Shown here one piece after another: positions 11,560 to 22,754 of a stretch of 64,000 bases of DNA. The first letter of the stretch is position 1; each line of letters opens with the position of its first letter. The DNA lies in contig CM057228.1 in the NCBI GenBank assembly GCA_029891385.1, positions 20,546,309-20,610,308 on the forward strand, read 5' to 3'. The translations under genes and the position numbers were made by a program. Source of the stretch: Erythroxylum novogranatense (lineage: Eukaryota; Streptophyta; Magnoliopsida; Malpighiales; Erythroxylaceae). The notes beneath the pieces are model-generated. The model had not been told where the DNA came from. It worked only from the letters and a program-made list of their open reading frames with translations, and made no database searches.

Positions 11560-12130
11560 CCAAATGATGCTGTGGCCAAGCGATCCAAGATTGCCTTCTT
11601 GGTATCACCTGGTATCAAGATCCGGTCTTGGTAACCTGGCCGAACGATGCTGAGCCCGAGCGATCCAAGATTTTAGCTCTTAGTATTGCCTGGTTCCAAG
11701 ATTCGGTCTTGGTAACCTAGCTGAACGATGCTGAGGCCGAGCAATCCAAGATTATGGCTCTTGGTATCGCCTGGTTCTAAGATCCGGTCTTGGTAACCTG
11801 ACCGAAAGATGCTGAGACCGAGCGATCCAAGATTTTAGCTCTTGGTGTCGCCTGGTTCCAAGATTCGATCTTGGTAACCTGGCCGAACGATGCTGAGGCC
11901 GAGCGATCTAAGATTTTGGCTCTTGGTATCGCCTGGTTCCAAGATTCAATCTTGGTAACCTGGCCAATCGATGCTGAAGCCGAGCGATCCAAGATTTTGA
12001 CTCTTGGTATCGCCTGGTTCCAAGAACGATGCTGAGGCTGAGCGATCCAAGATTTTGGCTTTTGGTATCGTCTGGTTCCAAGATTCGATCTTGGTAACCT
12101 GGCCGAATGATGCTGAGGCCGATCAGTCGG
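11560..12130. repeat. 81-bp tandem repeat, about 7 units, hairpin-rich
   Basis: The unit starts GATCCAAGATTTTGGCTCTTG and runs to GATGCTGAGGCCGAGC, 81 bp. Unit starts are near 11582, 11662, 11743, 11824, 11906, 11986 and 12043; the last interval is shorter because part of one unit is deleted after CCAAGA. Each unit has two inverted repeats: CCAAGATTCGATCTTGG, a near-perfect palindrome, and CCAAG...CTTGG around TTTTGGCT. It lies between the integrase stop and the opposite-strand gene. Because 81 is divisible by three, overlapping minus-strand frames look like 27-residue repeats, which I treat as an artefact. Confidence 0.9.
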
Positions 12131-12302
12131 TAGAAAATTCTTCCTTTAGCCCAACTTAACGTGACTTTTTCTGCCAAGAAATTTGGAACCCTTTATTGAT
12201 GATGATAAGGGCGTGGGCCGTTAAAAAACCTGATTGTCAAAGCTAGGAAAAAGGTACCCACTAGTTACAATAAAGAAATAAATGAATTGAAGTAAAACTT
12301 AT

Positions 12303-15300
12303 CTATTGGTAAAACGTCTTCAGGTTTTGGGAATTCCAAGGCCTCGGTAGAATCTTGTCGTTCGTGTCGCGTAGGACGTAAGAACCGTGTCCGGCTTGTT
12401 TGACCACTTGATAGGGTCCTTCCCATGTCTGACCGATCTTTCCAGGATGTTTCCCTGCCACCTCGGCCTTTCTTAGAACATAACCACCGATCTTTATATC
12501 ACTCGGCCTTACCCTTCTGTTGAAAAACTTTGTTATTTTTTGTCTGATGGCTTCTGAACGAGCGGCTGCCCTATCCCTGTCTTCACTGAGAAGTACAAGT
12601 TCTACCCTGCGAGCGTCATTATTCCGTTCTTCTTGATAGCTCGAAACTTTCTGGTTGGGAAGTACCACTTCTACTGGAACCAAAGCCTCTGCCCCAAAGG
12701 TCATTTTAAATGGCGTTTCTTCTGTGACTCCATTTGGGGTTGTTCTGTATGCCCACAATACTTCGTCTAATTCGTCCACCCAAGTCTTACGTCCATCTAA
12801 GCGCTTCTTGAGTGCACTCATTATCTTCTTGTTGGTGTTTTCCGCCAGACCGTTGCTTTGAGGATGAGTCACTGAAGTCAATTGGAGCCTTATCTTCAGT
12901 CGGTGATAGAAATCTTTGAACTTGTCATTATCAAACTGCCGACCGTTGCCTATAACTAAGACCATGGGCATCCCAAAATGACTCAGTATATTCTTGCATA
13001 CGAAGTTTTCAATTTTCTATTCAGTAATGGTGGCGACCACTTCTTCTTCTACCCATTTGGTGAAGTATTCGACTGCTACTATCAAAAACTTCTTCTGTCC
13101 AGGACCGAGAGGAAAAGGACCTAGTATGTCCATTCTCCGCTGAGCAAAGGGGATGGGATGGCTCACAATTTTCAGCTGCTCGGTCGGTTGATGAGACAAG
13201 TTATTGTTCCTCTGGCAGGCCTCACATCGGTTAACCTTCTCCTGACAATCTTTCTTCATTGTCGGCCAATAATACCCCTGTCTGATCAATTTGTGGGCCA
13301 ACATTTTGTCTCCTAAGTGATTCTCGAATATTCCTTCATGAACTTCGGCCATTGCCCATTCTGCCTCTTTTTCGTTCAAGCAACGTAATAGCGGCCAATC
13401 ATAAGAACTCTTGTACAGGACGTCATTAACAATTACATATTCAGCAGCCTTTACCCTTAGTTTCTTGGCTCCCAGGGCTTCTAGTGGTTGTGTTCCCTTA
13501 AGAAGGTACTGTCTGATCGGCTCCATCCAAATTGATCGTTCAGCATCTGTTTCGAGGACTTCACTAGCTTTCTGAATACTAGGCCAGTTTATCCACTCGA
13601 CCAAAATGTTATTCCTTGCATTTTGATCAGAAGCCATTTTGGAAAGCGCATCTGCCTGAGCATTTTGCATCCTTTCTATCCTACTGACCAAGTATTCTTC
13701 AAAATTACTCAAGTCTTGCTTTACCAATTCTAAATACCTGATCATATTGTCCCCTTTTGCCTCATACTGCCAAGTGACTTGATCAACCACTATTTGGATA
13801 TCGTTGTACACCTTCAAATGTTTCACCCCCATCTCTCTTGCCAACTGAAGACCGGCGATTAAAGCTTCGTATTCTGCCTCATTATTAGAGGCTCTAAATT
13901 CTAAGCGGAGAGCATATTCCACCTTTTATTCCTGGTGTGGGCTAATCAAGACCACTCCTACTCTGCATCTCTTAGCATTGGACAACCCATCAACAAATAA
14001 ACTCCAAACAGGGCGTTGCTCGTTCAGTGAGGTAGGTTGACTCATTTCTGCAACAAAATCCTCCAATACTTGGGCTTTGATCGTTGTCCATGGTTTGTAG
14101 TGTATATCAAACTCTCCCAGTTCTACAGCCCATTTTACTAACCGCCCAGAGGTTTCAGGCTTTTGAAGGCATTGCCTGAGGGGTTGATTGGTCCATACCT
14201 CAATTGTGTGATTCTGGACGTAGGGCCTGAGTTTTCGTGCTGCGATTATCAATGATAGGGCCAGCTTCTCAATAGGTGCATATCGCGCTTCTGGCCCGTT
14301 CAAAACCTTACCGACATAATAGATCAGGAATTGTTCATTTTCGTCCAATCGAACGAGAACTGCGCTGATCCCCCCCTCTGTGACTGCTAGATAAATGATC
14401 AACTTCTCCCCCTCAGCGAGGCTCTGCAAAATGGACGGACTAGTCAGATATTGCTTTAGATGTTGAAATGCTCTCTCGCACTCATCCTTCCATTGGAAAT
14501 GGGTCACGTCTGCCTTCCTTAAAATTTTGAAAAATGGGAGGCACTTATCCCCCATCCTAGAGACGAATCTGCTAAGAGAAACTATCCATCCTGTTAATAT
14601 TTGAACATCTTTTAAGCATCGCGGTGAGGGCATTTGAACGATAGCTTCAATCTTTTCTGGGTTTGCTTCGATCCCTCATTAAGTAATCATGAATCCTAGG
14701 AATTTTCCAGATGCCACATCAAAACGCTTTTTTTAGGGTTCAGCTTCATTTGGAATTTATTAAGGGTCAGGAAAACTTCTTTAAGATCTTCCATATGTTC
14801 AGCGGCCGTCTTGCTTTTGACTACCATATCATCCATATAAGCCTCAACTGTTCGACCGATCTGTTTCTTAAAAACTTCCATAACGAGTCGCTGATAAGTA
14901 GCCTCTGCATTTTTCAAACCGAACGGCATTACCTGGTAGCAATACGTTCCCTGGTCAGTTATAAAAGCCGTCTTTTCTTCGTCTTCAAGACTCATTTGTA
15001 TCTGATGATAACGGGAGAAAGCATCCAAGAAACTGAGAAGCTCATGCCTTGATGTAGAGTCTACCAACTGATCAATTTTGGGTTGGGGGAAGCTGTCCTT
15101 TGGGCATGCTTTGTTCAAGTCAGTGAAATCAATGCACATTCTTCATTTTCCATTTTTCTTCTTCACTAGTACCATGTTCACCAACTATTCAAGGTCCTTG
15201 ACTTCCCGAATGAACCCAGCATCGAACAATTTTCCTATCTCTTTCTCGATCACCCCTGCCTCTCTTTGCTTTGCCACCGCTTCTTCTGTCTAACTGGCTT

Positions 15301-16167
15301 GCAGTCTTTCCGAATACCGAGAGAATGAGATGCTATTGCTCGAGAAATTCCAGGCATATCGCTCGGTACTCAAGCAAAGACCGATCTATTCTCTATCAAG
15401 GAATCTGTGATCTTTTTGGCCATCCCTTTTTCAAGTTTAGTGCCTAGATTTGTGAATTTGGATCGGTCTTCTTCATCTAATATGATATGCTGTGTTTCTT
15501 CGGCAGGGTTCATCCTCTCAGTTTCTTCGTCGGCTCTCACATCAAGAGGACTTGTCAAAACTACCGCCCCATCAAGGGTCCTCGTTTCTGCCACGTAACA
15601 TTCCCCAGCGATTCTTTGCTGACCCCTAACAATACCGACTCTATGAGGTGTTGGGAATTTCATTGCTTGATAATAGGTTGAGACAATTGCTCTGAAGGCA
15701 TTTTGGGTGGCTCTTCCGATTATTGCGTTATACGCTCCGACAAACTTTACAACCAAGAATTCAACATTCCTCTCTATTTGACGTGGCTTTTGTCCGAACT
15801 TTACGTTCAAGAAAACTCGAGCGAATGGGTAGGCCGATGCTCCTGTTACCCCTTTGATGGGTCCCTCTATTGGCAATAGTCGCTCCTTCGATATCTCCAT
15901 CTGCTTAAATGCATCATAATACAATAGGTCGACCGAGCTACCTGTGTCAATCATTACCCGTTTCACCTCGCTACCATCCATATTCAAGGTGACGACTAAT
16001 GCATCATCATGAGGACAGCTAACACCTTCCAGATCAGATTCGTCAAACGAGATCACCCTATCGTTTTGCCTCTTTTTCTTTGCTGATAGTTCTTCAGCGA
16101 CCTGCCTGGCATACCTCTTTCTTCCTCTAACGGTAGACCCTCCTACTGCACTACCACCAGAAATCAT
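12303..16167 (-). pseudogene. Tat-like gypsy pol, disrupted (PR-RT-RH-aRH-IN)
   Basis: Minus-strand order: protease (16167-15370; IDTGSSVDLLY), RT (about 15290-14696; FTDLNKACPKD, MPFGLKNAEATYQ, YMDDMVVKS), first RNase H plus connection (14633-13926), second archaeal-type RNase H (FVDGLSN, NNEAEYEALIAGL, NAQADALSKMA), integrase zinc region (CEACQRNN) and core (MDILGPFP), and the C-terminal part to the stop at 12303 (WEGPYQVV). Breaks: frameshifts near 15300 and 14660, two tryptophan-position stops near 15150-15190, a TAA at 13926-13928 and a break near 13000. The second catalytic Asp of integrase reads as Gly (VIGNGRQF where DNG is expected), so the integrase would be dead even if the frame were intact. 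Confidence 0.9.
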
Positions 16168-16220
16168 GTTTATGACCCTAACCGGTCAGTCATCTTGCTG
16201 TCTAGCATTTCTGTCACCTC

Positions 16221-17291
16221 TTACCCAGGACTGTCTTCTCGTGTCACGTCGGTCGTCTGAATTCCTGTTCTGCCCCGCTCCATCGTTCGTATCATTTTCC
16301 AAGGCTTTCGCCAGTTATCAGTCCGATCGCTCCTACCCTCATTATCCCGTTCGGCATTTGTACCGTACTTCAAAAATCTACCCAACCTTCCCCTTTGAAT
16401 AAGGAATTCGATTTCTCGCTTTAAGTCCCAACAGTCTTCCGTGTCATGACCTACATCTCTATAGAAACTACAATATAAAGCAGAATCCCCTTTTTTGAGG
16501 GGAGTTTTCAACTTATTGGGTTCTCGGAGGGATTCTCCTACGCCTCATGGCTGCCAAGACTTAGCAGATAACGCTGTTGGCGGGGTGAAGGATTCTCGTC
16601 GTTGGTCCTTTCGGTCGGTCGGCTTCCTCCCACTAGACTGATCCTTCTGTCGCTTGTGTAAATCATTCGTTCTGTCACTTGGCCAGCGGTCATCTGCCCT
16701 ACGTTTTGTGTTTTTCAACACTTCCTCGAGCTGGATATACTTATCCACCCGATTTCTTATCTCTTGAATAGACTTGGGCTGATCAAAGGCCAATGACTTT
16801 TTGAACTCTTCATCCCTCGTGTTGTTCATAAGGGCAGCCAATATGGACGAGCAAGTGAGGTCAGGGACTTCAACAGCTTCATTGTTAAACCGAGTGATGA
16901 ACTCTCGTAAACTTTCATTCCTTCCTTGGGTCAACTGCATCACTTCCAAGGCAGTTTTTTGTGGCTGTTTACTTGTAGCAAACTGGTTGAGGAATAGCAG
17001 CGTAAAGTCCTAAAAACACGTGATGCAATATGGGGGTAAACTGTTGAACCATCGTCAGGTTCCTTCTTGAAAGATTGTACAGAAAGCCTTACATTGAATT
17101 GCATCGGGGAGGCAATGCAGGTTCATCATCAACTAAAAGTATTGAAGATAGTCGAGGGGATCGGTCTTTCCGGTATATTTTTTAGGCATCGGTATCTTAG
17201 TACCGACCGCTGGAAGGCTATCTAGGATCTCCTGAGTGAAAGGAGAGCTGTATTGTGTTGATGGATGATCCGGACGGGAATTCATAGCCAT
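16221..17291 (-). pseudogene. Tat-like gypsy gag, disrupted
   Basis: From an ATG at 17291 (MAMNSRPDH) the frame reads PFTQEILDSLPAVGTKIP, then the TDPLDYL, MNLHCLPDA and RWFNSLPP landmarks of retrotransposon gag in Tat elements, with at least three stops between about 17150 and 17000. The 16949-16545 ORF carries the rest of the gag domain (QLTQGRNESLREFITRFN). The 16511-16221 ORF has a zinc finger of the form C-S-F-Y-R-D-V-G-H-D-T-E-D-C followed by LKREIEFLIQRG. It encodes the structural protein of the retroelement particle. The first ATG is uncertain because upstream sequence is decayed. Confidence 0.8.
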
Positions 17292-17830
17292 ATTGATTAG
17301 ATCGTCCACAATTTTTTGAGAGTTTCAGTAGAATGACGATCGGCTATTATACCTATCTGCCGAGCTGGGGTTCGCTGCTGTTCCGTCTGAGATTGTAAGA
17401 TTTGGCGAATCAATATATCGGTCGCTTCCTCAATTTATCTTTGGGTAAGGGAGATTTGTTGTGGAGCAGGAGGGTTTGTGTTTAGGGGGTGTTGGATGTG
17501 AAGGTGTGAATTGTTTCTGGCGTTATCCTCCAGAGCTATCCTATGCTTTTCTTGATCTTGACTCTGGGGTGGTTGGTCATTCAGATGCGAAGATTGTGTT
17601 TGGTTATTAGGGTTTAATGGGGGTAGCTTGTCTGTGCTAGGATTTTGGGTGATAGGTGGAGGACGGATCTAGGGATCATGATGCGTCGGTGGAAGGGCGG
17701 TAGGTAATGGCAAGTCCATTCGTTGTAGTGCAAGTCTTGTGACAATGCCACATCAATTTATTCTTCACGCCGCTTGACTTATCTCGAGTGCTTCGACGTG
17801 GTGCCTCGACACCAACCGGTTCACCGATTT

Positions 17831-17847
17831 CTTTGAATTTGGGTGCC
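17831..17847 (-). other. primer binding site of the Tat-like element
   Basis: Two bases inside the LTR end, the minus strand reads GGCACCCAAATTCAAAG, the position and GGC(G/A)CC-type start expected of a gypsy primer binding site. The tRNA was not assigned. Confidence 0.5.
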
Positions 17848-17849
17848 GT

Positions 17850-18280
17850 TGTTTGGATCCATGAACTCAATTAACTTCAACCAGGAAGTATCTGCAAAAC
17901 AATAAGGCACACCGGGGGTTGATCGCCGGCAGGCCCCTCCGATGCTTAAGTTAGTTCTTTTGTCGTAGGTTTTTTAGCTATGAATAGAGAGTAATATGGT
18001 TTTCTAGGTCATACCTGCGTTATGAGGAGATAATGAACTTATATAGTGAATACCTATCGGGTTTAGCTCATCATCTTGGGAATGGGCCGATCGGCCCACA
18101 TGCCATCCTAAGGTTGAACCTGAGCCTAGTACGATCGACCCAACCACAAAGTACAGATAGCTCTGTTCTATTTTCTCTCTCATCGTCAAAGTGATGAGAA
18201 AGGAGTTAATCATAACATATACAAATTGGTGGGATAGGGAGCGAAGAAAAAGACATTTTATTGTATATGAACATGCAACA
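17850..18280 (-). repeat. 5' LTR of the Tat-like element (about 431 bp)
   Basis: On the minus strand it begins TGTTGCATGTTC and ends GGATCCAAACA, giving TG...CA ends. It contains a TATA-like CTATATAAG near 18035 and the conserved AAGCATCGGAGGGGCC block near 17935 that is typical of gypsy U5 regions. The start is inferred because there is no second LTR for comparison. Confidence 0.6.
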
Positions 18281-18624
18281 ATTTGAGATTATAAATGCAT
18301 CAGATCACATACATGTACGCAAAGTGGTTAATAGAATGACATAAACAGATAGTGACTATAAGCAAAATTTAATACATAAAAAATTGAGATATTTAGGTAA
18401 AAGTTGATTTAAGTAGTTATGGGAAGGGGGCGTGTGGGGGGTCTCCTCCATTGTGTGTTTTGTCACCATCCATTAGATCTGGTACGGGCATACACACCGC
18501 ACAAAGAGGAGCACCTAAAAGAGAAAACAATAAAGAATGCAAAAAGTTAAAATTTAAAAAAAAAACCAGACAAGTTGAATCTTGAATGTTCAAGAGCCTC
18601 GTGATGTCGCTGTATCACTTAACT
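18281..18624. other. intergenic, no gene seen
   Basis: Ordinary AT-rich sequence between the Tat-like LTR and the microsatellite; no open frame or repeat worth naming. Confidence 0.5.
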
Positions 18625-19317
18625 ATTATTATTATTATTATTAAATATTGTTACTTACCTAAAAAAAAATGTTACAAATTTTTTACTTATTATTAAATTA
18701 TCAATTTTTATTCTTAATTATATTATTAAAATTATCATCATCATCATAATCATTATTATGATGATGATAATGATGATTATTATTATTATTATTATTATTA
18801 TAAAATTTCTACTTATTTTATTTTATTATTAATTTTATTATACTGAAATTAATTAATTATATTATTATTATTGTTGTTGTTGTTTTATTATTATTATTAT
18901 TATTGTTGTTGTTATTAATTATTGTTATTATTATTATTATAAATTTTGTACTTTATTATTATTATTATTACTACTACTACTACTATAACTACTACTACTA
19001 CTACTACTACTATTATTATTATTAATTATTGTTATAAATTTTATACTTATTATTATTATTATTATAAATTTTATTATATGAAATTAATTATATTATTATT
19101 ATTATTATTATTATTTGTGAAATTTTTAAATTTTGTACTTATTATTATTTTATTAATTATTGTTATTATTATTATTATTAATTATTGTTATTATTATTAT
19201 TATTAATTTTGTACTTATTATTATTATTATTATTATTGTTATTATGGTTATTATTATTATTAATTATTAATTATTGTTATTTTTATTATTAATTATTGTT
19301 ATAAATTTTCTACTTAT

Positions 19318-19364
<47 letters not shown>

Positions 19365-19712
19365 TTAAATTTATTATCTAAATTAATTATCTTATTATTA
19401 TTATTATTGGTATTGTTGTTGTTTTAATTATTATTATTATTGTTATTATTATTATTAATTGTTATTTAAAATTTTATTTATTATTGTTAATTTTATTATT
19501 AATATTAATTTATATTAATATTTTAATTATTATTATAAAATTTGTTATTATTATTATTATTATTTTATTATTTATTATTAATTATTATTATTATTATTTT
19601 TAATTGTTATAAATTTTCTAGTTATTATTATTATTCTTATTATTAATAATATTATTATTATTAATTTTATTATACAAAATTAATTATCTTATTATTATTA
19701 TTATTATTAATT
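18625..19712. repeat. (ATT)n-type microsatellite, about 1.1 kb, compound
   Basis: Imperfect ATT/TTA repeats make up almost the whole stretch. Sub-blocks of ACT (about 18970-19013), GTT (about 18870-18915) and ATC/ATG (about 18735-18775) are embedded. At 19318-19370 the repeat switches from (AAT)n to (ATT)n, forming a long inverted repeat. Open frames here are compositional. Confidence 0.95.
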
Positions 19713-19904
19713 GTGAGAAGGATAAAGTTATCTTCTATCGAAATAGTTATTTTTGGAGAAGTTAAAGATTTGTAGAGATAGTTTTGTATATTCTTCAAAA
19801 TTTAAGAATAGCTTTTCCTGAGTTGATTGCATTATAGTGGGCTTCGGCTTTTCAATCGTTCTGTCCCTATATTTCTGTTTTGTTTTGTTTCTTTCAAAAT
19901 CCAG

Positions 19905-20233
19905 CAAGCAAGGAAGCAAGATGAGGAGGAAAAGTGGTCAGAGTTGGAAGAACAAACCCTGTTGACCAAGTACTCGGAACTTTTGATGTCGGGCACTCTT
20001 TCAAAGCTCAAAACTCGTGAGAAAAAGTTTCGCCTGTTGCTGACCATCCTAATTCCCTCCACCATTTTCAGGATCCTATTACCTTCCCTTTCAAGTGGTC
20101 TTGGCGGGATGTATCTATCAAAGTCCAGAATATGAGGCATCAATACCTTGGTGTTAAGCAAAAGATCAGAATCTCCTCTACTAATGAGTTCAATCAAAAG
20201 AGTCTCAAGGAATCAATTCCTATTGGAAACTGA
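19905..20233 (+). pseudogene. fragment of a conserved plant protein, frameshifted
   Basis: The first frame reads KQDEEEKWSELEEQTLLTK and KLKTREKKFR, preceded by a pyrimidine-rich tract and CAG that could be a splice acceptor. Near 20035 the meaning moves by one base into a frame reading HHFQDPITFPFKWSWRD and KVQNMRHQYLGVKQK, ending at a TGA. I recognise the composition as a conserved plant protein family of the WSELEEQTLL / FKWSWRDVSIKVQ type but cannot give a reliable name. The frameshift means the fragment cannot be translated through. It lies 340 bp upstream of the saposin-type exons on the same strand. Confidence 0.5.
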
Positions 20234-20574
20234 CACCTCTGTCTCTCATCCTTAATGCAATCGCTGGCTATATAATTCCCAAGGTAATCCCTAATTTTCT
20301 ATCTTTTTCGTTTGGCTGCCGCCTGCCTGGAAACTTTTGTTAATAACAAGTAAAGATGATTTCTTTCTTTAGCTTTTTGGGGTTTTTCTGTTCTTATTTT
20401 GTGCAATTATATTAATTAAGCCTCCGTTTTTGTATCAGATTTGTTCTCCAGCGTATTCTCTTTCTGGGTTTATCTAAAGTTTTGATCTTTACATTGTTTT
20501 GGAGTGAGATTTGCGTGTTAGGGTTGTGGTTTTTGATCTTTTAATCCCTTTTCCAGACGTCAGGTATCGTGACG

Positions 20575-21204
20575 ATGGATGGGAGAATTGGGATGTTGTT
20601 TATTGTTCTGTTAGGTGCTGTTTGGGGTTGCACTGCCAGATTCGTAGTTTATCAGATCTCTACTGAAAGATCAGTGAACCACGGTACAACAGGTATTTGT
20701 TCTTCCACAAAAGTTGCAATCTCTTTGGCTTTTGCTTTGAATTTATTACATTATTTCTGTTCAAACTATGTTTAATTGCCCTGCATCTTGTGATCCTGAT
20801 TGACCCTAATACATAGATGAATAACATACGGTTTCAATTGGGAAACTTTTAGGTTCTGGGTCCCCAAAATTTTAGTCAATAATGCACTGGGTGTGATCCT
20901 CTGTGCTATGAACTTGTCATATTCTCAATTCTACAAAGCGGCTATTGTAGCTAAATGATTGGTTTAATCGAGGAGTATTTAACGAACTATTCTCAACCTA
21001 ATGATGTTTCATCTTCCAGGTTCAGTCATGCAAGAAAGTGAAGGTCAATATTCAGGTGAAGTTACCAAAAATAACCAAGTCTGCACATTGTGTGAGGAGT
21101 TTGCTACACAAGCACTGGATTATCTAGCCAATAATAAAACCGAGAATGAAGTTTTGGAAATTCTCCGTGCAACTTGTTCTCGGGTTTCGACTTTCAAAGA
21201 AAAG
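20575..21204 (+). CDS. saposin-B domain protein, exons 1-2 only
   Basis: Exon 1 is 20575-20692, from ATG through a signal-peptide-like hydrophobic segment (GMLFIVLLGAVWGC, residues 6-19). A GT donor follows at 20693. Exon 2 is 21020-21204 after a CTTCCAG acceptor and adds the first half of a saposin-B domain (VCTLCEEFATQALDYL ... LRATCSRV). The 303 coding bases join in frame and end at a GT donor in phase 0. Plant saposin-like proteins are secretory or vacuolar lipid-interacting proteins; a full domain needs six cysteines and only three are present in this half. I found no exon with the second half downstream. Either the gene is truncated or its next exon lies beyond later insertions. Confidence 0.65.
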
Positions 21205-21959
21205 GTATTACTTTAGTTTTTAACCTGGTGCGATTCCTAATTGTGTAATTCATTATGTTCAAAATTGCTGCAATTCAGAACATACTCCCTTTAACTATTT
21301 GCTATTTCATGATAGTTGTGTTATAGAAAACTTAAATTGGATGTTCTTGACAATTTGGAAAAAAAGATTCCCGTCATATTATGCAAGTTAGAGATGGTCT
21401 TTCCACCTGCTTTTTTTGACGTTATGGTTCACCTAGCGATTCATTTGACACAAGAAGCGAAGCTTGGAGGTCCTGTTCATTATCGGTAGATGTATCCTAT
21501 TGAAAGTTAAGAATATATATATTATTTTTGATTAAACATGTATTCTTGATTGAATCTTTTTATCTTTGCAGTAGTTTTTATTTTGTCTATATTGATTCTT
21601 AATACAAAACATGAACTTTGCAACATTTATATTAACTTTAATAATTTGTTTTGCAGCTACGCGATTTTGGATGTGATAGAGACACTATGAGTTAGGACTA
21701 CGTTTTTTTCCCTAGAAGATATTTCTTGATATCTGATTTTCATTTTAGAACTTGTTCGTACATTTAAATATGTGTATAGAAAATTTTGACACACGGGATT
21801 AAGTCATGTTTATAGAATTATTTTTTCATTGAGTACTTAGCTAAATTGGTTTATATTTTCTTTTGATTGTGTGTTTGTAATTTATGGTTTCAATGAATAC
21901 AATCATGTATATATAATTAGAGGTATTGAAGTATTAAAATAGGAACTATTTCAAATTTG

Positions 21960-22754
21960 TTGTTAATAACCAATTGAAATAATTTTCTCCAACCACGTAT
22001 TTATTTGGTTTCTATTGCATAAATTTTAGCGACCAATTTGAATTATTTTTGCAATCAATTTTGGTTACTGGCAGGTATACATTAGGAGCCATCCAAATTA
22101 TTTTTTCAACCAAGTTTTCATGGCTAACACATACACTCTAGTGACCAACAATTAATTTTTTGTTGCTAAATTATAGTAAATATAATACAATTTGTGACGA
22201 TATTAAAACTATAACAACAAATTATTTGGATACTAAAAGTAATTTTTTAGCAACAGCATCATGTCGTCACAATATAGTTATTAAAAGAAATTTGATACAC
22301 TATTTGTTGCAACCATATAAAAATAACTGCAACCAATGACTTGGTTGCTATAAGATTATTTTTTACCAACAAAAATAATTTGGTCGCAGCATGAATAGCT
22401 ATATTAACCATTGGCTTAGTTGCTATAAGATTATTTTTTAGTAACAAAAACAATTTGGTCGCAATAAGCATAACTATAGCAACCATTCTAACATTACAGT
22501 GATCATGAAATTTTACATTAACAAGTATAAATTTGGTCGCTAATAATTCTACTTTTAGTGACAAATTTTAAATGGTTGTTAATTATACATTTTTAACGGC
22601 CAACGTAATAACTCGTCACTGAGCACTTTTAGTAACAACTCTATAGTGACCACATGTGACCAACCTGATTTTGGTCGCTATAACTTTTAACGACTATTTT
22701 CTTACTTTTAGCAACCATTAATAATAGTTGCTTAAACTAATTTTTCTTGTAGTG
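21960..22754. mobile_element. CACTA-type transposon terminus with subterminal repeats
   Basis: The right end reads TTTTTCTTGTAGTG, the reverse complement of CACTACAAGAAAAA, the classic plant CACTA terminus. Inward of it are dozens of short copies of TTGGTCGC, TTGGTTGC, GCAACCA and GTGACCA in both orientations, as expected of CACTA subterminal repeats. No matching left end was found, so this is one end or a fragment. Confidence 0.55.

Larger units (their letters stand above)
9216..18280 (-). mobile_element. Tat-like Ty3/gypsy retrotransposon (element 2), minus strand, 3' LTR not found
   Basis: Reading the minus strand from high to low coordinates: LTR (17850-18280), PBS, gag with a CCHC finger, protease, RT, RNase H, a second RNase H-like module, then integrase. 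RT before integrase defines Ty3/gypsy. The second RNase H module and the extra region between integrase and the 3' end are hallmarks of the Tat lineage. That extra region holds an 81-bp tandem repeat (11560-12130) and an opposite-strand spliced gene (9216-11363). The left limit is given as the start of that gene because no second LTR could be found. Multiple nonsense and frameshift changes show it is inactive. Confidence 0.85.

Noticed and set aside
11777..12177. Minus-strand repetitive frames with 27-residue periodicity
   Set aside because: The 81-bp repeat is divisible by three; the frames are by-products and are not part of pol.
18946..19206. Plus-strand Thr/Ile/Tyr/Leu-rich frame
   Set aside because: Translation of the ATT/ACT microsatellite.
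21657..21696. TTTTGCAG followed by a short open stretch as a possible third saposin exon
   Set aside because: The translation lacks the expected cysteines and stops after 12 residues.
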